Counted from the stretch's first letter, positions 26,919 to 36,265 are shown. The stretch is 64,000 nucleotides of DNA from Chloroflexi bacterium HGW-Chloroflexi-2 (GCA_002840735.1 PHBY01000004.1:248001-312000); one strand, 5' to 3'. Notes: generated from the letters alone by a model not told the origin. Program-made: numbers and translations.

Positions 26919-28650
26919 TGGGTTCACCTAAGGTTTGAAAGGCTGCCACCAATTGTTGTCCGATGATAATATTTTCAGGTACCATCCAACCTTTTTCATG
27001 TAAGACCGATGCCATTTGCGCTGCGATGGGGGCAATCATCTGATATTGATTCAGTTGAGTGTGATCTGAAAGTAGTTTATCAGTATCCTGGTTACTGACC
27101 ACCTTGCCTTTGGAAAGCAGTGTTACATGGTCGGTTAATAATGCCAGATCCTCCAATTGGTGGGATGAAACCACCAATGTTTTACCTTCGTTATGTACCC
27201 TGACCATTTGACCCAGAATCTCCCGACGGGCAATCGGATCCAGACCAGCGGTGGGCTCATCCAGCAACATGAGTGATGGATCCAGCACCAGGGTGGAAGC
27301 CAGGGCCACTTTACGTTTTTCACCACCTGACAATGCAAAAGTCATCCGATCTTTGAACTCTTCAAAATCAAGTCCAACCTGTGACATTGCCAGTTTGACT
27401 CGTTCCCGTAATTCACTGCCTGTGATCCCAAGGACTTTGAGACCGTAGGCAATTTCATCCCCCACATATTGTTCGAATAACTGGTAATTGGGATTCTGAA
27501 AAACCATGCCGGTATAACGTCGCAATTGCAGCAAATCTGTTTCGTGGTTGACTTCAAAAGGACCCACCTTGAGCTCTCCGGTTTGGGGTATGTAAAGTCC
27601 ATTCAGGTGTTGCAATAATGTTGATTTGCCTGAACCTGTCGCACCAATCAAACCATGCACACTACCCTCTCTAACTGAAAAACTGATATCTTCTAAGGCC
27701 TGATAGGCGAGGGGTGTGTTTTGCAGGTATGTAAATGAAATATGGTTACCAATGACCAGGTTTTCCTGTGTGTTTCGGAAGAAATGATGATCCTCCAAGG
27801 GGGCAAATAATTGTGGGGCTGGTCTCGGCTCGATCTGTTTCTTAAATTGATCGACAGTTAGCGGACTCGTAATTGTAGGAATCCAGGGCGTGAGTTGTTG
27901 TGCAAACCATAAAACTCTGGGTTTATCCAGATTCATTGATTTCACCAATTTATCATCGGTGAATAAATCTTCCGGGAAACCATCAAATCGCAATCGGCCT
28001 TGATGAAGTCCGATTATTCGGTCTGCCAGGCTGGCTTCTTCCATAAAATGGGTAATCATAATCACGGTAATACCAGATTGTTTGAGTGTCTCAATATTCC
28101 GTAATACATCTTCTCTGCCAAAGGGATCCAACATGGCGGTGGATTCATCAAAAATAACACAGGCAGGTTGCATTGCCAGAATACCTGCCAGCGCTACCCT
28201 CTGCATTTGGCCAGCAGATAAGTGCGATGGAGAGCGGGTTCGTTGATCCCACATTCCGACCTGTTCCAATGAATGTCTGACCCTTTGTTGTATTTCCTGG
28301 GTGGAAAGACCTAAATTTTCAGGACCGAAAGCTACGTCTTCTTCAATTGATGTTGCAATCATCTGTTCCTGTGGGGATTGAAATACCATTCCAACCCTTT
28401 GGTGAATTTTCATATGGTTCGCACGCTCTTTTGTGTCGAGACCCATAATTCTGATTGTTCCAGAATCCGGTACAAAAAGCGCATTCAAATGGCGAGCTAG
28501 CGTTGTTTTACCGGAACCATTCGCGCCGACAATGGCAATATGTTCCCCTTCGCTAATTTGAAAACTAATTTCTCGTAGCGCTGGGTGGGGAGGACCACCC
28601 GGAACTGGATAAGAATAAGAAACTTGATTGACTTCGATTAATAATGCCAT
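26911..28650 (-). CDS. Fused double ATPase of the ECF transporter (EcfA-EcfA')
   Basis: Two complete ABC ATPase domains lie in one 579-residue chain. Domain 1 has GANGSGKTT, LSAGQMQRVAL and CVIFDESTAMLDP; domain 2 (from about residue 297) has GATGSGKST, LSGGEKRKVAL and LMLLDEPTAGLDP. ECF transporters usually use two separate proteins EcfA and EcfA'; the fusion enforces a heterodimer. Domain 1 has DES rather than DEP in Walker B and SAG rather than SGG in the signature, so the two ATP sites are not equal. It is followed directly by ecfT. Confidence 0.92.
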   Translation of the reverse strand: MALLIEVNQVSYSYPVPGGPPHPALREISFQISEGEHIAIVGANGSGKTTLARHLNALFVPDSGTIRIMGLDTKERANHMKIHQRVGMVFQSPQEQMIATSIEEDVAFGPENLGLSTQEIQQRVRHSLEQVGMWDQRTRSPSHLSAGQMQRVALAGILAMQPACVIFDESTAMLDPFGREDVLRNIETLKQSGITVIMITHFMEEASLADRIIGLHQGRLRFDGFPEDLFTDDKLVKSMNLDKPRVLWFAQQLTPWIPTITSPLTVDQFKKQIEPRPAPQLFAPLEDHHFFRNTQENLVIGNHISFTYLQNTPLAYQALEDISFSVREGSVHGLIGATGSGKSTLLQHLNGLYIPQTGELKVGPFEVNHETDLLQLRRYTGMVFQNPNYQLFEQYVGDEIAYGLKVLGITGSELRERVKLAMSQVGLDFEEFKDRMTFALSGGEKRKVALASTLVLDPSLMLLDEPTAGLDPIARREILGQMVRVHNEGKTLVVSSHQLEDLALLTDHVTLLSKGKVVSNQDTDKLLSDHTQLNQYQMIAPIAAQMASVLHEKGWMVPENIIIGQQLVAAFQTLGEPNV

Positions 28651-28750
28651 GCCAGGTTATTTAACCAGTAACCTTTTCCCAATGATCTTATTTCCAACAA
28701 GAAAGTAATCAAGTTGTTACCACTTGTTCGGGTTATTGTATCATAGAGCA

Positions 28751-29029
28751 TCATTTCTTACGTTTATTTAGCTCGTCGGAGATGGCACTAAGTGGAATTC
28801 CTTTTTGTACCAGCAGGACAAGTATGTGGTACGTCAAATCTGAAATTTCTTCCACCAGTCTTTGATTTCCTTGCCCTTTGGCTGCCAGTATGATTTCTAT
28901 GGCTTCCTCACCTATTTTCTTAACGATTTCATCTTCACCAGACTGAATTAAACGAGCTGTGTAAGAAGTATTCGGATCGGCAGATTTTCTGATTTCCAAG
29001 GATTGGTAAAGATCGTTGAGTGTATTCAT
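28751..29029 (-). CDS. hisE: Phosphoribosyl-ATP pyrophosphatase
   Basis: HisE hydrolyses phosphoribosyl-ATP to phosphoribosyl-AMP in histidine synthesis. The 92-residue protein shows the all-alpha NTP-PPase pattern: KKIGEEAIEIILAAK with the acidic residues binding magnesium and EEISDLTYHILVLL. Length is normal. TGGAGA precedes the ATG. It follows hisI by 29 nt on the same strand. No other his genes are in the window. Confidence 0.92.
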   Translation of the reverse strand: MNTLNDLYQSLEIRKSADPNTSYTARLIQSGEDEIVKKIGEEAIEIILAAKGQGNQRLVEEISDLTYHILVLLVQKGIPLSAISDELNKRKK

Positions 29030-29058
29030 TTATTCTCCATTGAAGTAATTTGGGTTAT

Positions 29059-29304
29059 TTAATGTTGAGGCTTAAATTCTGTAAAAAAACAGCTGGTGTT
29101 TCCTGTATGACAGGTTGGACCTGAAGGTTTTGCCAGGCATAAAAGAGAGTTCTGATCGCAATCCACAAACAATTTTTGCAGGAAGAGGTGATTTCCACTG
29201 CTTTCCCCTTTGGTCCATAACTTTTTCCTGCTGCGGGACCAGAATGTGATTAGTCCTGTATCCAGTGTTTTTTCCAAAGCGATCGCATTCATCCATCCTA
29301 CCAT
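29059..29304 (-). CDS. hisI: 5'-truncated phosphoribosyl-AMP cyclohydrolase (hisI remnant)
   Basis: HisI opens the adenine ring of phosphoribosyl-AMP. [32 protein letters not shown] and [11 protein letters not shown] are clear HisI blocks. The usual N-terminus (GLIPAIVQ and what precedes it) is missing: codons for [12 protein letters not shown] can be read upstream of the ATG, but an in-frame TGA stands at 29350-29352. The metal motif DCDxD reads DCDQN, so its last aspartate is Asn. Truncation plus this substitution suggest a non-functional or failing gene. An alternative is an assembly join at 29333-29351, where CTTTGTATC is repeated. Confidence 0.75.
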   Translation of the reverse strand: MVGWMNAIALEKTLDTGLITFWSRSRKKLWTKGESSGNHLFLQKLFVDCDQNSLLCLAKPSGPTCHTGNTSCFFTEFKPQH

Positions 29305-29347
29305 TAAGACCTGTTTGGTCTCATTATCCTCGCTTTGTATCTCTTTG

Positions 29348-29537
29348 TATCAATTTTCCTTGCCAGGTGGAAAAGTGAGGGTATTCCACCGCAGCTTTCT
29401 ACCGTCCAGATGGCAGGTTGGTGGAAGGACTGGGATATTCGCCAGATATTGACGTCAAATGGACGATTGAGGATTATATATCGGGAATTGATCCAGATAT
29501 TCTGGCGGCAATGCATTGGATGGAAGCGCAAGAATAA
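29348..29537 (+). pseudogene. C-terminal fragment of an S41 (tail-specific) peptidase
   Basis: Translation of the plus strand gives [17 protein letters not shown], then after a one-base frame change near 29397 YRPDGRLVEGLGYSPD, IDVKWTIEDYISGIDPD and a stop at 29535. LPGG, (Y/D)PDGR-EG-G-PD and the GxDPxL tail are the known C-terminal blocks of CtpA-type S41 peptidases. Everything upstream, including the catalytic Ser-Lys region, is absent. The fragment abuts the truncated 5' end of hisI, so both divergent genes lost their 5' parts at the same spot. Confidence 0.7.
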
Positions 29538-29573
29538 TCCAGAACAATCCCCTTTTGAGATAAGAATATTAAT

Positions 29574-30071
29574 CTATTTCTTTAGAATGCCTTTGACCAA
29601 TAAGAACAAACCCAGTGCGATGATGACAATTGGCCATAGAATGAATGAATCGAATCCAAAGAATCTCGCTCCACCAAAAATGAAGAATAAAATCAAGCTA
29701 ATCGAGATCAAAATAAGGCTGGCAGAGAGCCCATCCGGATTTTCCTTAGGGGAGATGAGTGTTGCCAGAGCAATGCCAATACCCACAAAACCAGGGATTA
29801 ACGACCAGGCAAATGCCCAGGTTTCCCAATTCCCAGTCATGTTTTGGTAAAACAAAATCGCGCCAATTCCTCCAACGATACAACCTGGTATAGCCAGTCC
29901 ACCCGTCTGGGTGAAGATCGCTAATAAAATGAAGACAGCGCCAACCCCCATGATAATCCAGGGCCAATCAATAATTGCTTTCAAACCAGGAACTAATTGA
30001 TTTGCCAATAAAAATGCCCCAAATAAGATAAGGATTACACCCCAAGCAAAACTTGATTTTTTGTGTTCCAT
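29574..30071 (-). CDS. Small multi-helix membrane protein
   Basis: The 165-residue protein has about six hydrophobic segments with short loops (WGVILILFGAFLLANQ; WPWIIMGVGAVFILLAI; WPIVIIALGLFLLVKG). The pattern of repeated WP-I-I/hairpins resembles the LiaI/LiaF-type or PspC-associated membrane domains seen next to envelope-stress genes. No catalytic residues are evident. It lies 31 nt after the sensor-domain protein gene on the same strand, so both may act together in the membrane. Function unknown. Confidence 0.7.
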   Translation of the reverse strand: MEHKKSSFAWGVILILFGAFLLANQLVPGLKAIIDWPWIIMGVGAVFILLAIFTQTGGLAIPGCIVGGIGAILFYQNMTGNWETWAFAWSLIPGFVGIGIALATLISPKENPDGLSASLILISISLILFFIFGGARFFGFDSFILWPIVIIALGLFLLVKGILKK

Positions 30072-30102
30072 TTACATCTCCTTTTTTATGAAATTTATAA
30101 GG

Positions 30103-30738
30103 CTAAACTTGACTTTTAGCATTCGGTTTTAATAAAAATTCTGATAATTTTCCGATCATCTGACTAAGATAAAAATAAAAATGAAAGACTCCCGGTAAGG
30201 CCATAAGACCCAGTATGCATAACCCAATTGCTTCACTGATTGTATCCACTCTCCATAATCCAAAATTGATCGGAGACCATTGCCATGAGACAATCAACGG
30301 AGAAAATATCATGGCTGACAATACGGCGAATCCAGTAACCAGCAACAAAAACGAAATAATTCCTATGGGGAATTTCATTAGGATAAATAGTATACCTTTC
30401 CAGGTTGTTGGGTCAGTCAAAAAGGATTTTAATTTTTGCCAGAGCGAGGTGTTCTCACTGGTCACAGGGGTAATTATCGGAATTGGCATCCCTAAAAGAT
30501 GAGAGGTTTGTAATCTTTCAAATGAGATCAGCAACCATATGGTAGGAAAAAGCAATGCCAGAATGATGATGCCAACCCAAATGATCAATAACGAAAACCC
30601 CAACGAGAAGCCGACTACCAACAACCCAAAATATGCTAATCCAAGCGGAAACGCTAAAAAAAGATACAGGAGGGTTAAATACATTTTTGGTTTCGAAACG
30701 ATCGTAAAATATTTGGTTAAGAATTGATCCTGTGGCAT
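30103..30738 (-). CDS. Stand-alone membrane sensor-domain protein
   Basis: Four membrane helices form two pairs. The block YLTLLYLFLAFPLGLAYF, then GFSLGFSLLIIWVGI and ISFERLQTSHLLG, matches the 'putative sensor' domain normally found at the N-terminus of actinobacterial-type histidine kinases. Here the chain ends at 211 residues with no kinase domain and no kinase gene beside it. The partner small membrane protein follows directly. Role in signal perception is inferred from the domain only. Confidence 0.65.
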   Translation of the reverse strand: MPQDQFLTKYFTIVSKPKMYLTLLYLFLAFPLGLAYFGLLVVGFSLGFSLLIIWVGIIILALLFPTIWLLISFERLQTSHLLGMPIPIITPVTSENTSLWQKLKSFLTDPTTWKGILFILMKFPIGIISFLLLVTGFAVLSAMIFSPLIVSWQWSPINFGLWRVDTISEAIGLCILGLMALPGVFHFYFYLSQMIGKLSEFLLKPNAKSQV

Positions 30739-30850
30739 AAACCCTCATTTCTGGATGAAAGGAGATAAATCTCTAGAACCATATACAATATACGCCTTTT
30801 GCGATGAAAAGTTGCATCTGGAAGCAAAGAATTGGTTATTAACCCATTAA

Positions 30851-30888
30851 AACGAAAAAGTGGTTGCCGTATCTTCCAGACAACCACT
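30851..30888 (-). terminator. Rho-independent terminator after yceI
   Basis: AGTGGTTG (30859-30866) and CAACCACT (30881-30888) form an 8-bp stem; read on the minus strand it is followed by a T-rich run (30851-30858). It lies 19 nt after the yceI stop. Confidence 0.8.
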
Positions 30889-30906
30889 CTCCATAATAAT
30901 TTTTCT

Positions 30907-31434
30907 TTAGGCTTCTTGTTTAATCAGTTCAATTTCAATGTTGACAGATATTTCATCACCAACCAACACACCACCGGTTTCAAGAGATTGGTTCCAGGTT
31001 AACGCCCAATCTTTTCTGTTGATTTTTCCTGTGGCGCTAAAGCCAGCACTGGTTGATCCCCATGGGCTTTTAGAAAGACCGTTGAACTCAACATTTAATG
31101 AAACAGGCTTTGTGATATCTTTGATCGTAAGGTCTCCCATTAGAACGGCATGTTTTTGATCAACGATTTTCACTTCACTGCTGATAAACTTCATTTTCGG
31201 ATACTCAGCAATGTTGAAGAAATCTGCAGAACGTAAATGGTCATCACGTTGTTGTTGACGTGTGTCGATACTATTAACTTCAATTTCAACATCAACACTT
31301 GTCTTTTCCGGTTGACTTTCATTTAATTCCACCAATCCAGAAAAATTATTAAACCTTCCTCTCACTTTCGCAATCATCATGTGAGTAACTGAAAATTCGA
31401 TCAAAGAGTGGGAAGGGTCTATTTGCCAGGACAT
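30907..31434 (-). CDS. YceI family lipocalin-like protein
   Basis: YceI proteins have a beta-barrel that binds isoprenoid or similar lipids. The start block SWQIDPSHSLIEFSVTHMM and the later HLRSADFFNIAEYPKMKFIS are typical. There is no signal peptide, so this is a cytoplasmic version, 175 residues from ATG 31434, which is preceded by GGAGG. An upstream in-frame start at 31446 lacks this site. It is a single-gene unit with its own promoter and terminator. Confidence 0.9.
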   Translation of the reverse strand: MSWQIDPSHSLIEFSVTHMMIAKVRGRFNNFSGLVELNESQPEKTSVDVEIEVNSIDTRQQQRDDHLRSADFFNIAEYPKMKFISSEVKIVDQKHAVLMGDLTIKDITKPVSLNVEFNGLSKSPWGSTSAGFSATGKINRKDWALTWNQSLETGGVLVGDEISVNIEIELIKQEA

Positions 31435-31481
31435 AATTACCTCCAATAATAGTACAATATAAAATAGGTTGATATAGTAAT

Positions 31482-31508
31482 GTTATACATAGAAGTAAAT
31501 TTTGTCAA
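31482..31508 (-). promoter_or_regulatory. Putative yceI promoter
   Basis: On the minus strand TTGACA (31503-31508) and TATAAC (31482-31487) are 15 nt apart, slightly short of the ideal 17, and lie about 50 nt upstream of ATG 31434. Confidence 0.5.
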
Positions 31509-31533
31509 CCCAAATTGCAATTTGTATAAGGTT

Positions 31534-31570
31534 AAAAAATTGAACCTCTTTCATTCGACGAAGAGGTTCA
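31534..31570 (-). terminator. Rho-independent terminator after the gene at 31598
   Basis: TGAACCTCTT (31541-31550) pairs perfectly with AAGAGGTTCA (31561-31570); on the minus strand a run of T follows (31534-31539). It ends the minus-strand transcript coming from 32239. Confidence 0.85.
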
Positions 31571-31597
31571 TTGCTATTGGTTAATGAATTAGAAAGA

Positions 31598-32239
31598 TCA
31601 AGCAATGAGGACCAGAAATCCTGGAATTAATAAAACTAAGGATACGAACAGGTGAACCCAAACAATGAAAGTTGGTTTTCCTTGTTTGCGGAATTCAATC
31701 CATGCTGATACCAGACCACCCAAGGATGCTACGATTAAGGCAATTCCATACCAGGCATAGATGACGGGTGCACCCGGTGTGGGTTGCAAATTGGATAGCA
31801 TGGTTATGACACCAACAAGCATTACTGCAGCTCCCCAGGAAAAAAACCATGGATAAAGAGACCGAATGATCCTGCCTGAATCTTTTTCTTCATTTACAAA
31901 ACCAATCACCAACATGGATAACCCGGATAATATGATGATAATCGGTAGAATAATATTCCAATTCAAACCCAGCAGCAGAATTACACAAATAGCGATTGGA
32001 AAAATAATTCCAACGACATTGCTCGCCAGCGAGAATGTGAATCCTTTCTTACTTTGAATTTCGGTATATGTATTATTAATGGAAGCGATGGCTGGAATCA
32101 AGAAGAGCAATGCCCACCAATTCTTCAGCCATTCCAGATTTGTGCGTTGAACCAAAACCATTATTAGAAGCAGCGCTAAAATAGCTGCACCTGTAATTTG
32201 ATTGGTTTTTTGCGCTCGATTCTTTTTATTTTTCTTCAA
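31598..32239 (-). CDS. Membrane protein of unknown function
   Basis: The 213-residue protein has a short basic N-terminus (KKNKKNRAQKTNQ) and about six or seven hydrophobic segments, with no recognisable catalytic motif. The gene begins 4 nt after the M16C peptidase stop, so it is the last gene of that minus-strand unit, closed by a clear terminator. Confidence 0.65.
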   Translation of the reverse strand: MKKNKKNRAQKTNQITGAAILALLLIMVLVQRTNLEWLKNWWALLFLIPAIASINNTYTEIQSKKGFTFSLASNVVGIIFPIAICVILLLGLNWNIILPIIIILSGLSMLVIGFVNEEKDSGRIIRSLYPWFFSWGAAVMLVGVITMLSNLQPTPGAPVIYAWYGIALIVASLGGLVSAWIEFRKQGKPTFIVWVHLFVSLVLLIPGFLVLIA

Positions 32240-32243
32240 TTCT

Positions 32244-35159
32244 TTACAACACCTTCCTGGTTTCGCTGAATAATTTGTTTTCCAGATTCACATTTGTGAT
32301 GTTATCCGGTGAACCTAACACAATAATACTGGCTTGTTTGTTCAATTTCTCCAGAATTTTGGCGAGATGACGGAAATCCGATTCTGATGTGGATAACAGT
32401 TCGTCCCGGAATTTCTGGCGATCATCGTCAGTAATTCCCAAAATATATCGGACCATGGATGTATAACCTTTTGCGTCCGGTAGTTGATAGGTATCCAGTT
32501 CACCTATTGCCCCAATGATGGATTTGGTCAATTCGGATTCACTTAGATCAAATGTTTTCAGGAATTGGGCGGTTAAATCGTAATTTTCAATCGTACTTAA
32601 TAAATTGGGGTCACGATAGGATAGAAATGTGAAAATTCCAGAGAGACGGTCAAAACTACAAAAACCACCATAAGCGCCACCCTGAACACGAACCTTTTCC
32701 CATAACCAGGTGCTGCGTAAATATTGTAGGATTACATTCATCGAGCCATGATCTTTATACCCGAGTGAGTATAAATCTCCACCTTTTCCAACAAAATTCA
32801 CCTGACTTGGTACCATCAAACCCTCGTTGATGATCTGACTTTTCTTACTCCAGGTTTGATTCGATAATACAAAAGAGGGTAAATGATGAACAAAATGATT
32901 TATTTCGATTTGAACAGAATCCCAATGAGGTTTGTCTATCGTAACATTGACTAAAAGGTTGTTTTGATTGAACAATCTATTTTTAATTTCCTTGAGTATG
33001 GTGGAAATTCGTTCCCATTCCTGATCGAAATTAATGATAAGGGATCGAATGAAGAACAGGTAATCTATCCCACTCATTTGTTCCGTCATCCAGGCGGATG
33101 AAGAGTATTGAGATTTGAGACGGTTATTGACGACCCGATGACCGGATGTGATCAGCCCAGCTTCTATACCGGATTTTTCTTCCAATAAGATTTGTCGGAA
33201 TCGATCTTTATCATCGAAATTTGGGACCAGTAAAATATCTGATAATATTGACAATAATGCGGATATCTTATTCACCATCACCTTTGAGCGCAGGAAAAGG
33301 TAAGCAACGGAGCCATTTTGTTTGGCTTTTTCCGAAGTAAAAAGCGAATGACGAATACCACCTGTCTCTCTTCCAATGTGCTGGATTAACTCAACAAAGG
33401 ATTCTTTTTGCGTACCCATCTCCAACAATGCCCGAGAGAATAAACGCGTGTAAGGAAGTTGCTCTGGTGATAAAGCTAACAGACTAAAACCTAAGTCCAC
33501 ATAAAGAATTTCACTGGTAAAGAGATCATGGAACAAGATTGTAGCCGGTTCTTTCTGTATGATTTGTAATGGTAGGACTTTAATTTTTGGATCCAGATCT
33601 TCTTTTCCAAGCATTGGAATCGTTGCCAGTGCTTCAGGAGAGTCAGGAGTTTCCTGCCGCTTTTTTAATTCCAGCGTTTCACGCATGATTTGTTCTAACT
33701 GTTCCTGAGAAAAATTGGTTTGGGCTTGTTTCAAACGCTTTATTTCTTTTTCAATGCGTTTCGCGCTAATGGTTGAATCAGGGGTTAGTATGACAGTAAC
33801 ACGATGCTGGTTTTCAATCAGATACTCCTGAATCAGGTTTTCAAATCGAAATGATCCAGCCGATAATTTCGATTTAATTTCATCCAATGGTTTTTGAAAC
33901 GCTAGCGGTGGAATTGGATCACGGTCATATAACCAGGCACTGAGGGTACGCAACATAACAATTAACCCGCGTGGGTAAGGACCTGTATTGTTTTCCCTTA
34001 AGCTGAATTCAATCGTGTTAATGGAAGCTTCAATCGTTTTGGGATCAATCCCTTCTTTAACTATTTTCTCAAGAGCAGTGAGAATGAGCGTTTCAACATG
34101 GTCGAGGTTTTTTGTTTCAATACCACGCATGCCGGTTGAGAAAGCCATCTGACGTGTTTCATCAGACAATCCTCTACCAACGACATCCTCCCCCAATCCA
34201 GACTCGATCAGAATTTTACGTAAGGGTGAGGCAGGTGTGCCCAATAAAATATGTTCAAGAATTCCCAGACTGAGCACTAATTCAGGCTCGGTACCTTCTG
34301 GTAACAGCCAATTGACAGTCAAATAAGCTTTTGAGTTTTCGGTCTCTTCTCCGCTATCGTAGGGAATGATCCGTCGTTCAGGTTTGGAAAATTTCGGTTG
34401 TAATGCTGGCAGGGAATTTACTTGAATTGGTTCAAAATCCTGAAGATATTCATTGACAAGTTGCAAACGTTTCTCAGGATCATCATCCCCATAAAAGTAA
34501 ATTTTGGCATTGCTGGGGTGATAATACGTTTCATGAAAATTCTTAAATTGTTCATAGGTCAGGTCGGGGATGCACTCCGGATCACCACCGGATTGATATC
34601 CATATGCGGTGTCCGGCATCAATTGCATTTGACTTTCATCTCCCAAAATATCATCAGGGGAAGAATAAGCCCCTTTCATCTCGTTGAAAACAACACCTTT
34701 GAAAGATAATTCATCCTCTCGGCTATTCAACTCATAATGCCAGCCTTCCTGCATCAAGGTTTGCGGGGTGATTAGTGGGTAGAAGACCGCGTCGAGATAT
34801 ACATCCACCAGGTTATAAAAATCCTGTAAATTTGTGCTCGCAACCGGGTAGCAGGTTTTGTCCGGATAGGTAAAGGCATTTAAAAAGGTATTCAGTGAGC
34901 CCTTAATCAACTCAACAAATGGTTCTTTGACGGGATACTTTCTAGATCCACATAATACAGAATGTTCCATGATGTGTGGTAATCCAGTCGAGTCGCTGGG
35001 CGGTGTTCGGAAAGTAACCCCAAACACTTTATTTTCATCATCGTTAACCACAGACATTAATTCTGCCCCGGTCTTGATGTGGCGGTACAAAATCACTTTG
35101 CTGTTTATTTCAGAAACATCAACTTCCTTAACGAATGCAAAACCGTGAAGCTCTTTCAT
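32244..35159 (-). CDS. M16C zinc metallopeptidase, PreP-like
   Basis: The 971-residue chain (ATG 35159, with GGAGG in front) belongs to the presequence-protease group. The inverted zinc motif is HIMEH (His62, Glu65, His66), and the next block SVLCGSRKYPVKEPFVE followed by LIKGSLNTFLNAFTYPDKT is nearly diagnostic for PreP. The third zinc-ligand glutamate should lie about 80 residues later, in the stretch around FNEMKGAYSSPDD. Such enzymes form a closed chamber that degrades unstructured peptides of up to several tens of residues. There is no signal peptide. It follows the C45 hydrolase by 32 nt. Confidence 0.93.
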   Translation of the reverse strand: MKELHGFAFVKEVDVSEINSKVILYRHIKTGAELMSVVNDDENKVFGVTFRTPPSDSTGLPHIMEHSVLCGSRKYPVKEPFVELIKGSLNTFLNAFTYPDKTCYPVASTNLQDFYNLVDVYLDAVFYPLITPQTLMQEGWHYELNSREDELSFKGVVFNEMKGAYSSPDDILGDESQMQLMPDTAYGYQSGGDPECIPDLTYEQFKNFHETYYHPSNAKIYFYGDDDPEKRLQLVNEYLQDFEPIQVNSLPALQPKFSKPERRIIPYDSGEETENSKAYLTVNWLLPEGTEPELVLSLGILEHILLGTPASPLRKILIESGLGEDVVGRGLSDETRQMAFSTGMRGIETKNLDHVETLILTALEKIVKEGIDPKTIEASINTIEFSLRENNTGPYPRGLIVMLRTLSAWLYDRDPIPPLAFQKPLDEIKSKLSAGSFRFENLIQEYLIENQHRVTVILTPDSTISAKRIEKEIKRLKQAQTNFSQEQLEQIMRETLELKKRQETPDSPEALATIPMLGKEDLDPKIKVLPLQIIQKEPATILFHDLFTSEILYVDLGFSLLALSPEQLPYTRLFSRALLEMGTQKESFVELIQHIGRETGGIRHSLFTSEKAKQNGSVAYLFLRSKVMVNKISALLSILSDILLVPNFDDKDRFRQILLEEKSGIEAGLITSGHRVVNNRLKSQYSSSAWMTEQMSGIDYLFFIRSLIINFDQEWERISTILKEIKNRLFNQNNLLVNVTIDKPHWDSVQIEINHFVHHLPSFVLSNQTWSKKSQIINEGLMVPSQVNFVGKGGDLYSLGYKDHGSMNVILQYLRSTWLWEKVRVQGGAYGGFCSFDRLSGIFTFLSYRDPNLLSTIENYDLTAQFLKTFDLSESELTKSIIGAIGELDTYQLPDAKGYTSMVRYILGITDDDRQKFRDELLSTSESDFRHLAKILEKLNKQASIIVLGSPDNITNVNLENKLFSETRKVL

Positions 35160-35191
35160 GGTCCTCCGTGGATTTGTTAAAATATTTAAAA

Positions 35192-36265
35192 TCAATCATT
35201 CAACTGATAGGTATTATAAGTGCTTTTGCAGGGGGAACCCCAGGCTGCATGCATCTGACGATTGGTCAAATCAATGACCATCGACATGATCGTCTTCTCG
35301 CTATTGAGAATATTCTTGTCGATCCCGTGATTACAGATCGAATCAGGGTAATTGATGTGATCTTTTTGAATAGCCTGAAGTGTTCTGACAGTATGTTTAT
35401 CTGTTTGTTTCAGCAACCTTAAAGCACGATAATAGCGGACTCTGGCACTGATAAGTTCATCTGGTTCATCTTCGAGGGCACGCATCAACGGATCCAGGTA
35501 AAAATTTGTGTGAACGAGGTAACCATCCTCACCATAAATCATGCCAAATTGGCGGGCAGACACTTCGATATTGTACATTTCCCCACTTTCATGAACAATC
35601 AAATGATTGTACCCAGCAGCCCTTTGTGAAACGAGGATTCGTTTGATCGCATCGGCTGGGGAGGAAGCAGCCAGAACTGCACGTGAATAAATAACACGGG
35701 GAATACCCATCCGGCTGTCGTTAGGATAAACTGAGTCACAACACTGAGAAATTCCGTTCGCGTTAAAACCAATATTCGGTAAAAGACCACCATACGTCAT
35801 GGCAAGGAAAGGTGGTTCATCGACTGGTTTAGCATGAATCAGAAACACATCCGGTTCTTCATCGGGCGTCCAATCTTCATTATGGGCAATCAGTACATCA
35901 CCCTTGGCAGTCATACTCTGGTTTACTGAAAAGGAAGTGCATTTTGTTAAATGAAGGGCATCACTGGTGACGGCTTCCATCGCGTTGACGACCCTGATTT
36001 CCTCATAGGGAACATTTGCACCTTCTGCGATTCCTTTCATTTCATCGACATATTGAGGGTAGCGTTCTTCGGCAAAAGGGATGTATTTCCTCGCCTGGAT
36101 GATAGCGCCATCCCAGGTGAGCTGAAGTTGATCGTAAGCTTTTTGAATCATCACTTTAGCGTTCTCAATTCCATGCTGAATTTGAGGACGCATACTTTCT
36201 CCAATTTGACTTCCAATTTCAGAATGTGAACCCTGAACCTGGATCATTGGTAATCTATCTGACAT
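35192..36265 (-). CDS. C45-family (penicillin acyltransferase-like) Ntn hydrolase
   Basis: Members cleave or transfer acyl groups using an N-terminal cysteine exposed by self-cleavage. The probable nucleophile is Cys109 in LTKCTSFSV, preceded by the typical segment KGIAEGANVPYEEI and followed by LIAHNEDWTPDEEP. I set the start at ATG 36265, which has AAAGGA 7 nt ahead; a longer frame to 36337 would overlap the hydroxylase gene. The 357-residue length fits. Substrate is unknown; relatives include acyl-CoA:6-aminopenicillanate acyltransferase. It sits between a fatty-acid hydroxylase and a peptidase. Confidence 0.83.
   Translation of the reverse strand: MSDRLPMIQVQGSHSEIGSQIGESMRPQIQHGIENAKVMIQKAYDQLQLTWDGAIIQARKYIPFAEERYPQYVDEMKGIAEGANVPYEEIRVVNAMEAVTSDALHLTKCTSFSVNQSMTAKGDVLIAHNEDWTPDEEPDVFLIHAKPVDEPPFLAMTYGGLLPNIGFNANGISQCCDSVYPNDSRMGIPRVIYSRAVLAASSPADAIKRILVSQRAAGYNHLIVHESGEMYNIEVSARQFGMIYGEDGYLVHTNFYLDPLMRALEDEPDELISARVRYYRALRLLKQTDKHTVRTLQAIQKDHINYPDSICNHGIDKNILNSEKTIMSMVIDLTNRQMHAAWGSPCKSTYNTYQLND

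Noticed and set aside
29335-29850. 171-residue plus-strand frame over the S41 remnant and the membrane protein gene
   Set aside because: It is in the wrong frame for the S41 blocks and antisense to the membrane protein gene at 29574-30071.
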